Positions 1-9,500 of a stretch of DNA of 64,000 bases are shown piece by piece; position 1 is the stretch's first letter, and the number at the start of each line of letters is the position of its first letter. Made by a program: the position numbers and the translations under genes. Below the pieces are notes generated by a model, which was not told where the DNA came from, ran no database searches, and worked only from the letters and a program-made list of their open reading frames with translations. The DNA lies in the NCBI GenBank assembly GCA_942493235.1, contig OW818676.1, forward strand, positions 1,550,001 to 1,614,000, read 5' to 3'. The DNA comes from ENR-C587 sp942493235. Its GTDB lineage: Bacteria > Bacteroidota > Ignavibacteria > Kapaibacteriales > UBA2268.

Positions 1-242
1 TTACAAAATGCAAATATAATAAAGAATTGCTGTTTATAATATTGAAATGTATTCAAATTAGAAAAATATATAAAATATTTGCTTATTTACTTTTAGTTGT
101 TGCTATTTTGGCATTGTGAAAAGGTATTAGATAGGGGTTTGGGGATAGGGATTAGGAAGTAGGGATTAGGAAGTGGTATCAATTCTTCTCTTCCAACAGC
201 GTTAGATGTTGAATATTGGTAGAATAAAGTTGGCACTCCCAT
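1..242. other. Intergenic sequence with one hairpin repeat
   Basis: I see no gene here. Positions 136-178 are a purine-rich tract (GGGATTAGGAAG repeated) that is the reverse complement of pyrimidine tracts found in the repeat mosaics near 53.9 and 62.4 kb. Positions 194-211 hold a copy of the CAACAGC...GCTGTTG hairpin family in reverse orientation, with one arm changed. Confidence 0.5.
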
Positions 243-374
243 AAGACTGTCTAAAATTTGTCATTCTGAATGAATTGAAGAATCCAGATAATCGTTAACT
301 TACTGATAATTCTGGATTCTTCGTTACACTCAGAATTACGATTTGGGAATATTATAAATTTTAGACAGCCTCTT
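243..374. repeat. MITE-like inverted-repeat element, copy a
   Basis: The outer ends read AGACTGTCTAAAAT (left) and ATTTTAGACAGCCTCT (right) and are inverted. Inside, a second pair of arms built around GTCATTCTGAA..GAAGAATCCAGA and TCTGGATTCTTCG..CTCAGAAT forms a long hairpin. The same structure of about 130 bp recurs at 8413, 10770 and 18126. No coding capacity is evident, so a non-autonomous mobile element or hairpin repeat is the best reading. Confidence 0.6.
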
Positions 375-473
375 GGATTTCTTATAAATGAATTATTTCG
401 ACTTCTTACACAGCCTCTAAAGCGTGGGGTAGAGGTCAAATAAATTAATTCAAATAAAAATGATTTTATATAA

Positions 474-2108
474 TTACAAAATTACTTTTTTAAAATATGT
501 TTTGCCGTTTGATTCTAATAAAATAAAATATACACCACTGCATAAATGGTTCAAATCAAATTCGCTTTGACAAATATTTTTCTCGGAGTCAACTATATTT
601 CCTTTAATATCATAAATTGTCAATTTGGAATTATCTATTGAAATATTTTCGGTATTAATTAGTAGTTTGTTAGAATTGAGAGTAAATATTTTGTCAACAT
701 CATCATTAACACCGGCTTTACGATTAGTAAATTTGATATTTAAGAATATATAATTTGTATCTTGCAGATTAATATTATTTATCGTGCAGGTCTGATAGCC
801 CTCTGCTATTATATCTATATTATATATTCCTCTGCTCAGATAGCGAGCAAAAAATCCTGTATTCAAGTTAGTAATTACGTCTGTTTCGGGGATTTCTTTC
901 AGTCTGATTAACGCATCAATCGGCTGGTTATTTTCATCAATAACAACCCCATGAATGCCTTTTAGCCCCATTTCTGCATATAGTAGTAATGATTCTTTAT
1001 TTTTGTCCCATTGATTCAAAAGTTCGGTTGGGCTAATTATCCCGTTATCAGTAAGCTCTATAGTAATTTCTCTACCTTTTTGGAAAGCATACATCCAGTC
1101 TTGCCTTCCACCATAAACAGGATACCAAGCAGTACCGTTAGTAATTCCGTTTTCAAAATCCGAAGAATTCTTAAAATCCGGATTAGCATTGGCATACGCT
1201 TTTGAAAGCTCGACAAACCAAGTGCTGTCCGGGCAATTATGTGTTGTATCAGTTGTTGATCCATCTTCCTGACCGTCCCAAGGATAATTGCAGACTACTG
1301 TACCTGTGTGGAAATTTGCAGATAAGTTGAAATTATGCTTTTGGACGAACTCCATTATTGCTGCAGTTTCAGATTCTCTACCGCTTGTAGTATTGTAATT
1401 ATCGGTATATTGGTCAGGGAAATTTCTATTTAAATCTTTTCCGTTTGCATTTGTGCGTTTTGAGTAGATAACCGTAGTATCGGTAATGGGATATGTCCCG
1501 TCGGGATTATTCAGGGGCATTAGCCATATATCAAGGTTATCAATCAGATTGCTAACTCTACTGCCTTCGAGGGAATTAGTATTATAATTACTTGCGAAAT
1601 AATTGGCTAATCGCATCAGAAGAACATATCCGGTAAGTTCGTTCCCGTGAATTGAAGAACTATACATAAACTCAGGCTTCGGTTTAGCCTGTCCTATGAA
1701 ATGAATAAATATTAGAGGTTTGTTTTTAGTACTATATCCGACAGTGTCGAGCTCAATCAAAGTCGGAAATTTAATTTTTAAATCATTTAAAAAATCCAAA
1801 TAAGTTGTAAAAGACGGATACGAATCCCAGCTCAAGGATAGTTCTTGAATAGTATTAGCTGTTTTTAAACCTTCAGGAATAATATTAAAATGCTCTTTGT
1901 AAGATTCGAAATACTTTTCGATTTTTAAAAAATCATCATTTTGAGTATAAATTAAATAAGCTCCGTCGGGATAAGTGCATTCGATAGAGCAGTACTCTGC
2001 TACATATTTTAAATCAGCTTTATTGCGTAATTTAACTTTATAAGAAGATTCTTGTGCTGATAAGCTAATTGTAAATAAAAATATTAGTAGAAAGTAAAAT
2101 TTCCTCAT
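474..2108 (-). CDS. Secreted M14 zinc carboxypeptidase with T9SS sorting domain
   Basis: This is a 544-residue exported peptidase. A signal peptide (residues 1-18, ending SLSAQ) is followed by a short prodomain-like region and an M14 carboxypeptidase domain (about 95-375). Visible zinc ligands are H154 and E157 (SIHGNE) and H267 (NFHTG). The substrate-binding NRNF motif is at 227-230, and E351 in ITIELTDNG fits the catalytic glutamate. A carboxypeptidase-regulatory-like beta-sandwich follows (about 384-455). The last 70 residues (YDIKGNIV...GVYFILLE) look like a type A T9SS sorting domain, so the protein should cross the outer membrane and be released or anchored at the surface. It overlaps the upstream lipoprotein gene by 4 bases (ATGA), so the two are probably co-translated. 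Peptide specificity cannot be read from sequence. Confidence 0.9.
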   Translation of the reverse strand: MRKFYFLLIFLFTISLSAQESSYKVKLRNKADLKYVAEYCSIECTYPDGAYLIYTQNDDFLKIEKYFESYKEHFNIIPEGLKTANTIQELSLSWDSYPSFTTYLDFLNDLKIKFPTLIELDTVGYSTKNKPLIFIHFIGQAKPKPEFMYSSSIHGNELTGYVLLMRLANYFASNYNTNSLEGSRVSNLIDNLDIWLMPLNNPDGTYPITDTTVIYSKRTNANGKDLNRNFPDQYTDNYNTTSGRESETAAIMEFVQKHNFNLSANFHTGTVVCNYPWDGQEDGSTTDTTHNCPDSTWFVELSKAYANANPDFKNSSDFENGITNGTAWYPVYGGRQDWMYAFQKGREITIELTDNGIISPTELLNQWDKNKESLLLYAEMGLKGIHGVVIDENNQPIDALIRLKEIPETDVITNLNTGFFARYLSRGIYNIDIIAEGYQTCTINNINLQDTNYIFLNIKFTNRKAGVNDDVDKIFTLNSNKLLINTENISIDNSKLTIYDIKGNIVDSEKNICQSEFDLNHLCSGVYFILLESNGKTYFKKVIL

Positions 2109-2662
2109 TCTCTTTTATCTCCGGTTTGATATACATAAATACTATTTATTTTTTTTGTTTTGTCTAAAATAGCATAAATATCGATTTGGTATTGAATACT
2201 TTTTTTAATTATAGTCGGGATAGAAACATAATATAAATAATTTTCTTGATTTTTAGCACTGAGCAATAAAGTCAAACTATCGGCTTTTATATAATCAGTA
2301 AATTTAAGAGATAGTTTCTCATTAATCTCACTAATTTGAGAATCACTTAATTTAAGTAAAATTTCTTTATCAATATTGCTATTTTTAATATATCTTTTTA
2401 ATCCTATATGGTAAAGAGTATTATTTTCTAATTTCTGGTCAGTACGTATAGAATGAAGCATTAGCTGCTCATCGTTTTCGGTAAAAAAACAAAATTTATT
2501 ATCTTTGTAAACATATTTACTGATTTGCGAAGAATCGCTATCATAAAAGAATTCACGCGGAGCTTTATCTGGCTCATTATAAACGTTAAATTGAGTACCA
2601 CTACATCCGTAAATGATAAATCCTAAAAATACCAACAGAATAAATTTTAAAATACTGCTCAT
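2105..2662 (-). CDS. Predicted lipoprotein of unknown function
   Basis: I do not recognise the family. From the ATG at 2662 the product is about 185 residues: an N-terminal hydrophobic stretch ends in a lipobox-like IIYGCSG, then comes a polar domain with no motif I can name. An upstream ATG at 2686 would add eight residues (MLLLYGRI) before the lipoprotein signal, so 2662 is the better start. It is the first gene of a two-gene unit with the M14 peptidase, overlapping it by 4 bases. A periplasmic or outer-membrane lipoprotein role, perhaps assisting the peptidase, is inference. Confidence 0.65.
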   Translation of the reverse strand: MSSILKFILLVFLGFIIYGCSGTQFNVYNEPDKAPREFFYDSDSSQISKYVYKDNKFCFFTENDEQLMLHSIRTDQKLENNTLYHIGLKRYIKNSNIDKEILLKLSDSQISEINEKLSLKFTDYIKADSLTLLLSAKNQENYLYYVSIPTIIKKSIQYQIDIYAILDKTKKINSIYVYQTGDKRE

Positions 2663-3033
2663 TATCCTACCATATAAAAGAAGCAATTTAATCAGTTTTG
2701 CTAATAATTCAAAGAAATTTCTTTAGATAATTACAAATGATAGTGCCTTGCAAAACTCAATAACTTTAATGTCCCCCCCTCATCCAAATTATTGTTAGAG
2801 CATAAATAAAATAAATGCCTATCAAGGGGCTGTTTAAAATGCTATGATTTTGTTAAATCAACATTCTTGGTGCAGCGAAGAATCCAGAGTTATCAATAAA
2901 TTAGCTATCTGGATTCTTTACTGCGTTCCTAATGAAACGTAGGCAAGACTATGTATTATATGTATTTACTATGCGTGTACAACTTTATATCTTCTTAATT
3001 TCTATTTTTAAGTGGATTGATTAATTCCTTAAA

Positions 3034-3064
3034 CCTTCCGAATGGTAAAGAAACATTCGGAAGG
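3034..3064. repeat. Perfect 11-bp stem hairpin (CCTTCCGAATG)
   Basis: CCTTCCGAATG at 3034-3044 pairs perfectly with CATTCGGAAGG at 3054-3064 across a 9-base loop. It lacks a following T run, so it is not an obvious terminator. A similar stem lies 160 bases downstream. Confidence 0.6.
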
Positions 3065-3224
3065 TAAAGAGAAATATTTTCAGGGGATTATAACAAGCTA
3101 GTTGTTGACTATTTGTAAAATAATAATAAAGTTGATTCTGAAGTTGGGTAGTAACGACCTAACTAAACCTTTCTAAATATTTCAATTTATGTGTAGAAAT
3201 AATTTAATCTAAAAGTTTTGTTAC

Positions 3225-3257
3225 ACCTTCCGAAGGTTTCTTAACCCTTCGGAAGGT
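3225..3257. repeat. Perfect 12-bp stem hairpin (ACCTTCCGAAGG)
   Basis: ACCTTCCGAAGG at 3225-3236 pairs with CCTTCGGAAGGT at 3246-3257 across a 9-base loop. Its arms resemble the hairpin at 3034, suggesting a small local repeat family. Confidence 0.6.
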
Positions 3258-3381
3258 TAAAGGCAATACTTTACTTTGTGTCATTACTTCTACAATTACA
3301 GCACTGCTGGAAAGGTACTTCAGAATGAGAACTTTTAGGACAGCCTCTAAAGCGTTGGGTATATTAGCATTTAATATTTAT

Positions 3382-4584
3382 CTACCTTGGCAATGTAGAG
3401 ACATATTTCCCAAGCCGGGTAAATCTCCCTTTCTTATGCTTTATTCTATATAATCTTATAAAGAAAAGGAGAGAATAAAGCACAGTCAGCAACGCCATAT
3501 TTGTAAATTGCGGAGCTATATATGATATATCATTATTCATCTGAGTTACTGAAAATATAGATTTTACAAAGGGAGTCATCGGGAGCAGATAAGACAGATA
3601 TTGAATATAATCAGGTAACTGGGACTGGGGCCAAGCATATCCGGTTATCATAAAGAAAGGATAGCTGGTAAATCCGAGAATTACAAAAGCAGTAATTCTA
3701 TGCCTGAAATAAGTGCCGAGGTACAGCCCAAACGCAGCTGAAGCCATTATCCCCATAAATCCGATAAGAAACAAAGCCAAATAGTTAGTACCAAGATTGA
3801 TTTGATAAATCGGAGAGAGCACCGCTATAATAGTCAAACTGAAAAATATAAACATACTAAAATATGCAAATAGCTTGCCGATTACAATTGCCAAAAAATT
3901 ATTCGATACCGATAGCAAATCCTGCCATTGATTTTTGCTCCACTCTAAAGCATTAGCTGCGGCTACGCCGATTACAATCAATTGAGAAATGATGATTATC
4001 ATCAATGCCGGTAAAATTAAATCTCCATAAGTTAAATATGGATTATATAAGTTTTTAAATTCAATTTTTATCGGCTGTAATAATTTCTTGTTTTCAAATA
4101 CCGGTACTCCTTTTTTTGCAAGATATGAAGCATTTATTTTAACTCCGAAGCCTGTAGCTATCTGACTAATCGGGATTCCAATATCACTTAATACTAATAG
4201 TCGTCCGGGAGAAATCAATAAATTGATATTTGTTCTCTTTCCGGTCTTAATACTTTCTGAAAATGATTTTGGAATATAGAGTACCGCCTGAGCCTTTTCG
4301 TAAACCAATGTGTTTTCAATCTGCGACTGTTCATAAAGTGTCTCTACAACCGATATATTTTGATGTGCATCAATTTGGCGAATTAAGCCCCGCGATAGAG
4401 TAGAGTTGTCTTCATCATAGATGGCGATAGGAACATTTTGCTCAATTTTATTCATATAAATAGCACCATATAGAACCGGATATGCAAGCGGTGCAAACAG
4501 GAAAATCATTATTAGATTTTTGTCTTTTATAATTTTTAAGATTTCTCTTGAAAACACATTATATATACTTTTAAAAAATTCCAT
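3382..4584 (-). CDS. ABC-2 type exporter permease (second of pair)
   Basis: This 400-residue inner-membrane protein has the ABC-2 (YbhR/YhhJ-like) layout: one N-terminal membrane helix (about 24-46), a long periplasmic domain (about 47-185) and a C-terminal block of about five helices from NLYNPYLTYGDLILPALM onward. Family members move drugs, sterols or polymers across the inner membrane, working with an adaptor and TolC. The start lies one base after the stop of the other permease (4586), so the two are translationally coupled and likely form a heterodimer. No ATP-binding cassette is encoded in either protein or elsewhere in this cluster. Confidence 0.85.
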   Translation of the reverse strand: MEFFKSIYNVFSREILKIIKDKNLIMIFLFAPLAYPVLYGAIYMNKIEQNVPIAIYDEDNSTLSRGLIRQIDAHQNISVVETLYEQSQIENTLVYEKAQAVLYIPKSFSESIKTGKRTNINLLISPGRLLVLSDIGIPISQIATGFGVKINASYLAKKGVPVFENKKLLQPIKIEFKNLYNPYLTYGDLILPALMIIIISQLIVIGVAAANALEWSKNQWQDLLSVSNNFLAIVIGKLFAYFSMFIFFSLTIIAVLSPIYQINLGTNYLALFLIGFMGIMASAAFGLYLGTYFRHRITAFVILGFTSYPFFMITGYAWPQSQLPDYIQYLSYLLPMTPFVKSIFSVTQMNNDISYIAPQFTNMALLTVLYSLLFFIRLYRIKHKKGRFTRLGKYVSTLPR

Positions 4585-4585
4585 A

Positions 4586-5764
4586 TCAGTTGCTCTTATT
4601 AATGAATAAACTCCTTAGATAGCCGACTCTACTCAATAGCAATGAGATGATAATTGTCAAGCCCCATAATATTGCTCCAATTATAAGCATTGGAATTATG
4701 CCTCTTTGAGTAGATGTATCATAAATCAACATCGGGAAAAATCCATCAAAGAAATGAGTCAACGGAAGTAGTTGAGAAAAATCAGCTAATCCGGCAGGCA
4801 TTGCCCAAGTCGGAAATGTATAACCACTAAATACGAATGCGGGAGCATTGATTACTAATAATAATTGTGAAGCCGTTACCAAATTACCGAAAGTAAGCGA
4901 AACCAAAGCTCCCATCCCCATTGAAACAATCGCCAATAGAACCGATAGCCAATACATATCTATATAACTATGCCCTATTGGGATTCCCGCCAGAGGGAAT
5001 ACTAATAAGTAAATTGCTGTAACTGCTAATATATTAGCTATTACAAGTGGAAATAATCGTCCTAACAGAAATGGTAGTAGCTGACGTTTATATGGTACTA
5101 TTCTCGCCGAATCTCTTTCTCTGTGCTGCCTAAACAGCCATAAAGTAGAGAAACTTGCCGACATCTGAAGAATTGCCAATACCATTCCGGGTATTAAATA
5201 CATTGAATAGTTCAAATATGGATTGCCAATTATATTTATTTCGGTACTAATAGGCTGCACCTTAGTTAAAGCATCTTGAGGATTAAGCCCTTTTGCCTCT
5301 AATCTTTTAATCTGAATTCCGGCAGAGAGAGTTGACAATGTCTGAGCAATTGCCTTATATCCGACTTTGGCATAGAGCATAGTGGCACCGTTTACGGTAA
5401 TTGGTATCTCTGAACTTTGACCGTTTTTAATATTCTTTTCAAAATCTTTAGGTATAGAAACTATGAAATAAATCTCTTGATTTTTGAACTGCTCAATAGC
5501 AATGTCATAATTGCTTACTATTTGATTCAAAGCTAAGTAACGGGTAGCATTAAGAGATTTGACAGCAGTTCTCGAAAGCGAAGAGTTATCCATATCCACG
5601 ACTGTAAACGGGAGCTTTTCTACTATGGCATTTTGAAAAGTCAATGCAAGAACTATCCAAGCAATTATTGGAAATACCAATGCCAGCAAAATCGGCAGAG
5701 GTGCTTTAATTAATTGCCTGATTTCGTTTATAATAAAAAAATATGTACGTTTTGTAAAGCTCAT
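4586..5764 (-). CDS. ABC-2 type exporter permease (first of pair)
   Basis: A 392-residue paralogue of the next gene with the same fold: N-terminal helix (about 20-45, LPILLALVFPIIAWIVLAL), a periplasmic domain, then several helices starting at NPYLNYSMYLIPGMVLAIL. It probably pairs with the downstream permease to form the channel. It follows the HlyD-family adaptor by 30 bases in the order tolC, hlyD, permease, permease. The substrate is unknown. Related E. coli systems (YbhFSR, YhiI-RbbA-YhhJ) carry an ATPase that is missing here. Confidence 0.85.
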   Translation of the reverse strand: MSFTKRTYFFIINEIRQLIKAPLPILLALVFPIIAWIVLALTFQNAIVEKLPFTVVDMDNSSLSRTAVKSLNATRYLALNQIVSNYDIAIEQFKNQEIYFIVSIPKDFEKNIKNGQSSEIPITVNGATMLYAKVGYKAIAQTLSTLSAGIQIKRLEAKGLNPQDALTKVQPISTEINIIGNPYLNYSMYLIPGMVLAILQMSASFSTLWLFRQHRERDSARIVPYKRQLLPFLLGRLFPLVIANILAVTAIYLLVFPLAGIPIGHSYIDMYWLSVLLAIVSMGMGALVSLTFGNLVTASQLLLVINAPAFVFSGYTFPTWAMPAGLADFSQLLPLTHFFDGFFPMLIYDTSTQRGIIPMLIIGAILWGLTIIISLLLSRVGYLRSLFINKSN

Positions 5765-5794
5765 TTTTCAATATCTTAAAAAGATTATAATTCG

Positions 5795-6790
5795 TTATTT
5801 TAAATTATTCAAATCGAAACTTACTGTCATTCCAGGTCTTAGATTTGGTATTGATTTGTTTAGCGGAACTAATTTAACAGTAAAAGAGCGAATATCAAAT
5901 GTAGCTTTATCGCCGGTAGAACGCCAATTAGCAAAATCAGCCATAGCAGAGAAGTTTACTACTCTAAATTGTTCATAAGTGCCGATGCCATGAACTCTAC
6001 CCTTGATAATCATACCGATATTTAGTTTTTCAAGTTCACTTGCCGGTAGATTGAGTTCTGCCCATGCATCAGTAGTATCAATTATAGTAACTACCGGATA
6101 ACCGACTGCGGCGAGCTCTCCGACATCCAAATATCGCTTGGCAACAATTCCCCCCCAAGGGCTTTTCATGACTGACTCGTCAAAATATGCTCTTGCTTCT
6201 TCAAGACCCTGATTAGCACGTGAAACCTGCCCGGCAGCCATAGTTTTTTCTTGTTTTCTGGCTCCACTAACTGCCATATCAAATTGAGCCTTTGAAGCTT
6301 CCATTGCAGCTTGAGCTGCTTTAAATTTCTGCTCGACAGCGTCAAAATCTTGGTCAGAGATTAATTTATCATTATGTAAATTATTCATTCTTTTAAATGT
6401 CTTCTCAGCAAGCTCGAACTGGCTTTTATCGGCAAAATATTTTCTCTCTGCCATGTCGATTTGTTCTTTACGGCTGCCTTCTTTAACCATTTCATATTGT
6501 GCTTGAGCGGATTCAACTGCACCCATAGCCTGTCCCATTTTTGCTTTAATTTCGCGGTCTGTTAATTTAAATAAGTCCTGCCCGATATTTACTATATCGC
6601 CTTCGCTTACTGTAATCCATTCGATTCTGCCCGGGATTTTAGAAGCTACGTCATATTCATTCATTTCTATTTGACCGGTGCGGATAATTGATACTTCTTT
6701 ATCAGACAGTGATTTAATCAACACAATAGAGATTACAATTATGATGGCAATAACGATAATTCCGAATACAATTTTAAGAGAATTCTTCAT
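5795..6790 (-). CDS. HlyD/EmrA-type periplasmic adaptor
   Basis: This 331-residue membrane-fusion protein should bridge the ABC-2 permeases and the TolC channel. One N-terminal helix (about 7-28) anchors it. A biotinyl-lipoyl-like half (VASKIPGRIEWITVSEGDIV, about 47-66) is followed by a long alpha-helical hairpin (about 80-205, rich in A, E, K and Q), the second lipoyl half, and a beta-barrel ending RPGMTVSFDL. Length and order match the YbhG/YhiI type. It sits between tolC and the permeases in the same orientation, with 60 and 30 bases on either side, consistent with one transcript. Confidence 0.9.
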   Translation of the reverse strand: MKNSLKIVFGIIVIAIIIVISIVLIKSLSDKEVSIIRTGQIEMNEYDVASKIPGRIEWITVSEGDIVNIGQDLFKLTDREIKAKMGQAMGAVESAQAQYEMVKEGSRKEQIDMAERKYFADKSQFELAEKTFKRMNNLHNDKLISDQDFDAVEQKFKAAQAAMEASKAQFDMAVSGARKQEKTMAAGQVSRANQGLEEARAYFDESVMKSPWGGIVAKRYLDVGELAAVGYPVVTIIDTTDAWAELNLPASELEKLNIGMIIKGRVHGIGTYEQFRVVNFSAMADFANWRSTGDKATFDIRSFTVKLVPLNKSIPNLRPGMTVSFDLNNLK

Positions 6791-6850
6791 TTTATTTTAC
6801 TCCGATTTTATTTTTCAATTATAATATTACTTTAAATTTCAAACTAATAA

Positions 6851-8332
6851 TTATTTTATGTTTTCATTCCAAAATTTAAGGAATTGACTACTGGCACCGA
6901 CTGTCTGATACATATCGGCAAGATTGCGGTAATAATCGCTAAGTGCCGCTATTCTTTTTAATTTAATACCTTCTAATGCAAGCTGAGCATCAAGGGCTTC
7001 AAGCGAGGTGCCTAATCCCTCTTCAAATCTTTTTTCATTTAATCTATTATTCTCTTGAGCTTGGAGTAAGGTTTTTTCTAATTTATTATACTGGTCTTGG
7101 GCAATCTTATAATTCATAAATTGGCTGCGTAGCAAGAGCTCTACTTTTCTTTCAGTTTCTTGGGTCATTAAATTGACTGCTTCGGCTTCAGCTTTTGAAG
7201 ATTGATATTCGTTTGTCCTGATTAAACCATCAAATAATTCATAATGTAACCCGACACCAACTCCCCATTTGGGTTCTTCGGCAGCTATATAATTATCAAA
7301 CACATTATAGAAACCAAATCCAAAAACTGTTGGGAAATAGTCCGCATATTTGGAATCGGCTTTAGCATTTAGTGCTTTGGTAGAAGCTCTCAAATTATTT
7401 AAAATCGGATTATTATCTCTGGCTGTCAAAATCATATTATCAATACTAATATTGCCGGGAGCAAATACTAAGGTTTCAGATAATTCTATATTGTCATCAC
7501 TGATTTCCACAACAGATTTTAATGCCATATATGCAAGGTTGAGTTTCTCTTTGGCTTCGTACTGATTTCTCTCGGCTTCGGCAAGAGCAACATCTGCTCT
7601 AAGCTTGTCATTATTAGCTATTACACCTTGAAGCAATAATTTGTCTGCACGGTCAGCATGCTTTTGAATACCGGCTAATACGTCGGTGCGAACATTCAGA
7701 TTTTCCTTTGCCAATAGTACATTCAAATAATTAGCAATTACATTATTGATTAAAGCTTCAGTTTCCGTATTGACTTTGGTTTCAGCCATCTCTTTTTGTG
7801 CATTGGCAGCATCGATACCGGCACTGATTTTCCCGCCGGTAAATATCGGCTGTTTTAAAGAAATCATAGCTTGCGGAAAAGCTCTTTCTTTTAATACTTC
7901 TCTGAATTTTTCTTCCGGCATAGCCTGCTCTAATTTTAATTTTGAACCGGCAAGAATTTGAGCTTTTTCTTGTTCAGTAAGTGGAGTGCCGGTCTTTAGT
8001 ATTGCTTCTAAATTTGACAAAGCAACTTGATTGCCGGACTGAAGCGAAATCATCGCATTGCGAACAGGATTTAAATCAATTGCAATGTCTTTGTCAAGAT
8101 AATTATAAAACGCATCTATCGAAACAGACGGCATATACCTACCCCAAGAAACTGAAACCTGCTCCTGCTTGGCTTCAAAAGATTTTTGATAAGATTTTAA
8201 CCCTTTATTTGCCGAGATTGCTTTATTTACTGCAGAATTAAGTGTTAATTGTGCAGTTAAATTATTTAATGCAAATATTGAAGTTATCAAAAATATCAAT
8301 AAATTCTTTATTCTCATTTTCCCCATCCTCAT
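6851..8332 (-). CDS. TolC-family outer-membrane efflux channel
   Basis: A 493-residue outer-membrane factor with a signal peptide (cleavage near LTAQ) and two long helical repeats typical of TolC proteins, including the AELNLP-free repeat halves around 50-260 and 290-490. It would form the trimeric exit duct for the adaptor/permease complex encoded just downstream. ATGs at 8332 and 8317 are both possible starts; MRIKNLLIF from 8317 gives the neater signal peptide. Between this gene and tetR lies a MITE-like element, so the structural operon may have its own promoter or depend on read-through. Confidence 0.9.
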   Translation of the reverse strand: MRMGKMRIKNLLIFLITSIFALNNLTAQLTLNSAVNKAISANKGLKSYQKSFEAKQEQVSVSWGRYMPSVSIDAFYNYLDKDIAIDLNPVRNAMISLQSGNQVALSNLEAILKTGTPLTEQEKAQILAGSKLKLEQAMPEEKFREVLKERAFPQAMISLKQPIFTGGKISAGIDAANAQKEMAETKVNTETEALINNVIANYLNVLLAKENLNVRTDVLAGIQKHADRADKLLLQGVIANNDKLRADVALAEAERNQYEAKEKLNLAYMALKSVVEISDDNIELSETLVFAPGNISIDNMILTARDNNPILNNLRASTKALNAKADSKYADYFPTVFGFGFYNVFDNYIAAEEPKWGVGVGLHYELFDGLIRTNEYQSSKAEAEAVNLMTQETERKVELLLRSQFMNYKIAQDQYNKLEKTLLQAQENNRLNEKRFEEGLGTSLEALDAQLALEGIKLKRIAALSDYYRNLADMYQTVGASSQFLKFWNENIK

Positions 8333-8412
8333 TGATTGATTGTAAATTGCATTTTGTATTAGTTAAATACTTGAAATTGTACTAAAAATATTTTATCTAT
8401 TCTGTTTGTTAT

Positions 8413-8546
8413 AGAGGCTGCCTAAAACGTTATCATTCTGAACGAAGTAAAGAATCCGGATTAAACTAACTTATTGATAATACTGTATTCTTCGTTACTC
8501 TCAGAATGACGATTTGGTAATTTTATTACTTTTTAGACAACCTATA
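8413..8546. repeat. MITE-like inverted-repeat element, copy c
   Basis: The left end TAGAGGCTGCCTAAAA and right end TTTTAGACAACCTATA are inverted. The inner arms ATTCTGAACGAAG..AAGAATCC and ATTCTTCGTT..TCAGAATGA make a long hairpin. It lies between tetR and tolC, filling most of their 227-base gap, so it could act as a terminator or attenuator within the efflux cluster. Confidence 0.65.
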
Positions 8547-8559
8547 AAGTATCTATTTA

Positions 8560-9141
8560 TTATTTTAAACTTTTTAAAACAAATTCAATTGCTTGAGATT
8601 TAATTATCTCTAATGTATAATCATTAAAAAACTCAGCCCAATATGCTAATTGATGCCAAATTCCACCAATAATAAATGAAGCAGCGATTGAAGGCATTAT
8701 ACTATTTCTAAATTCTTCAGTCTTGATTCCCTCTATTATTAATAGTTTGAAATTGTTCGTACAATTCGATACCAATTCATCTAATTTTTTATTAGAAGCC
8801 GAACTCCAGAATCTATGTTCATGAAGTATCATTGATGCTAAATTTTTACTTTCATACACTAATTCTGTTATAAATTCAACGAACTGAGTGATTTTGTCGG
8901 AATTGTTAATTGATTCGTCTGCAGTTAATGCAATTAATTTATCATCTAACTTTGTCCAAGCACGAACAAATATCTCTTCTAATAAATGCTCTTTGTTGTC
9001 AAAGTATAAATATATACTTCCGGCAGCTACTCCGGCAAGCTCAGATATTTTAGTAATTTTTGAATTGTGATAGCCGTCTTTAGAAAATACTGCTATTGCA
9101 GATTCTAATATTCTTTCTCTCTTAACATCTGTCTTTGACAT
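8560..9141 (-). CDS. TetR-family transcriptional regulator
   Basis: A 193-residue repressor. The N-terminal helix-turn-helix spans about residues 8-55 (ILESAIAVFSKDGYHNSKIT, then AGVAAGSIYLYF, a canonical TetR recognition helix), followed by an all-helical ligand-binding domain. It lies upstream of tolC-hlyD-permeases in the same orientation, so it most likely controls that exporter and is relieved by a transported compound. The promoter region (9195-9226) is bracketed by two operator-like palindromes, which supports autoregulation. The inducer cannot be guessed. Confidence 0.88.
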   Translation of the reverse strand: MSKTDVKRERILESAIAVFSKDGYHNSKITKISELAGVAAGSIYLYFDNKEHLLEEIFVRAWTKLDDKLIALTADESINNSDKITQFVEFITELVYESKNLASMILHEHRFWSSASNKKLDELVSNCTNNFKLLIIEGIKTEEFRNSIMPSIAASFIIGGIWHQLAYWAEFFNDYTLEIIKSQAIEFVLKSLK

Positions 9142-9176
9142 TTACTTTTCCTTATATTTTTCCGACAATTGAAAAA

Positions 9177-9248
9177 TGAACCACTATTCAATTACAAAAT
9201 TATACACTTTTTCTTTTATATGCAAATTATATTTTGAATAGTGTTCAA
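9177..9248 (-). promoter_or_regulatory. tetR promoter with two flanking operator-like palindromes
   Basis: On the minus strand a -33-like TTTG (9226-9223) and a -7-like TAATTTTG (9202-9195) are 20 bases apart, matching the Bacteroidota consensus. The palindrome TTGAATAGTGTTCAA lies at 9234-9248. A near copy in the other orientation (TGAACCACTATTCAA) lies at 9177-9191, so the promoter is bracketed. This fits two TetR dimer sites that repress tetR. Whether the same motif controls tolC was not seen. Confidence 0.6.
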
Positions 9249-9500
9249 TATTTATAAAATATATTCTAACAAATTATATTTTTATACTGTTGTTTGCGAT
9301 AACTACGCCCAGTGTAAGAATGCAAACTGTGCATTGAGCAGTTACAAATCATTTTACTTCCGTTTCCACTTCTCTTGATGAACATTGGAGATAAGGAAAG
9401 AGATAATTCCGGAAATATTGTTAAATCTTAAAATATAAAATAAATATCAGTTTAAAGTTTCAATATATTCTTATAATGTAGAATAATCTATTTGCAGAAA

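Larger units (their letters stand above)
2663..3381. other. Gene-free region with decayed repeats and two perfect hairpins
   Basis: No convincing gene. A decayed MITE-like copy starts near 2826 (GGGGCTGTTTAAAA) and includes GAAGAATCCAGA and TCTGGATTCTT arms. A matching right end (CTTTTAGGACAGCCTCTAAA) appears only at about 3329-3348, so the element may have been split by later insertions. Two strong hairpins lie between (3034-3064 and 3225-3257), listed separately. Confidence 0.5.

Noticed and set aside
251..439. 62-residue minus-strand frame at the left edge
   Set aside because: It lies almost wholly within the MITE-like element and has low-complexity composition.
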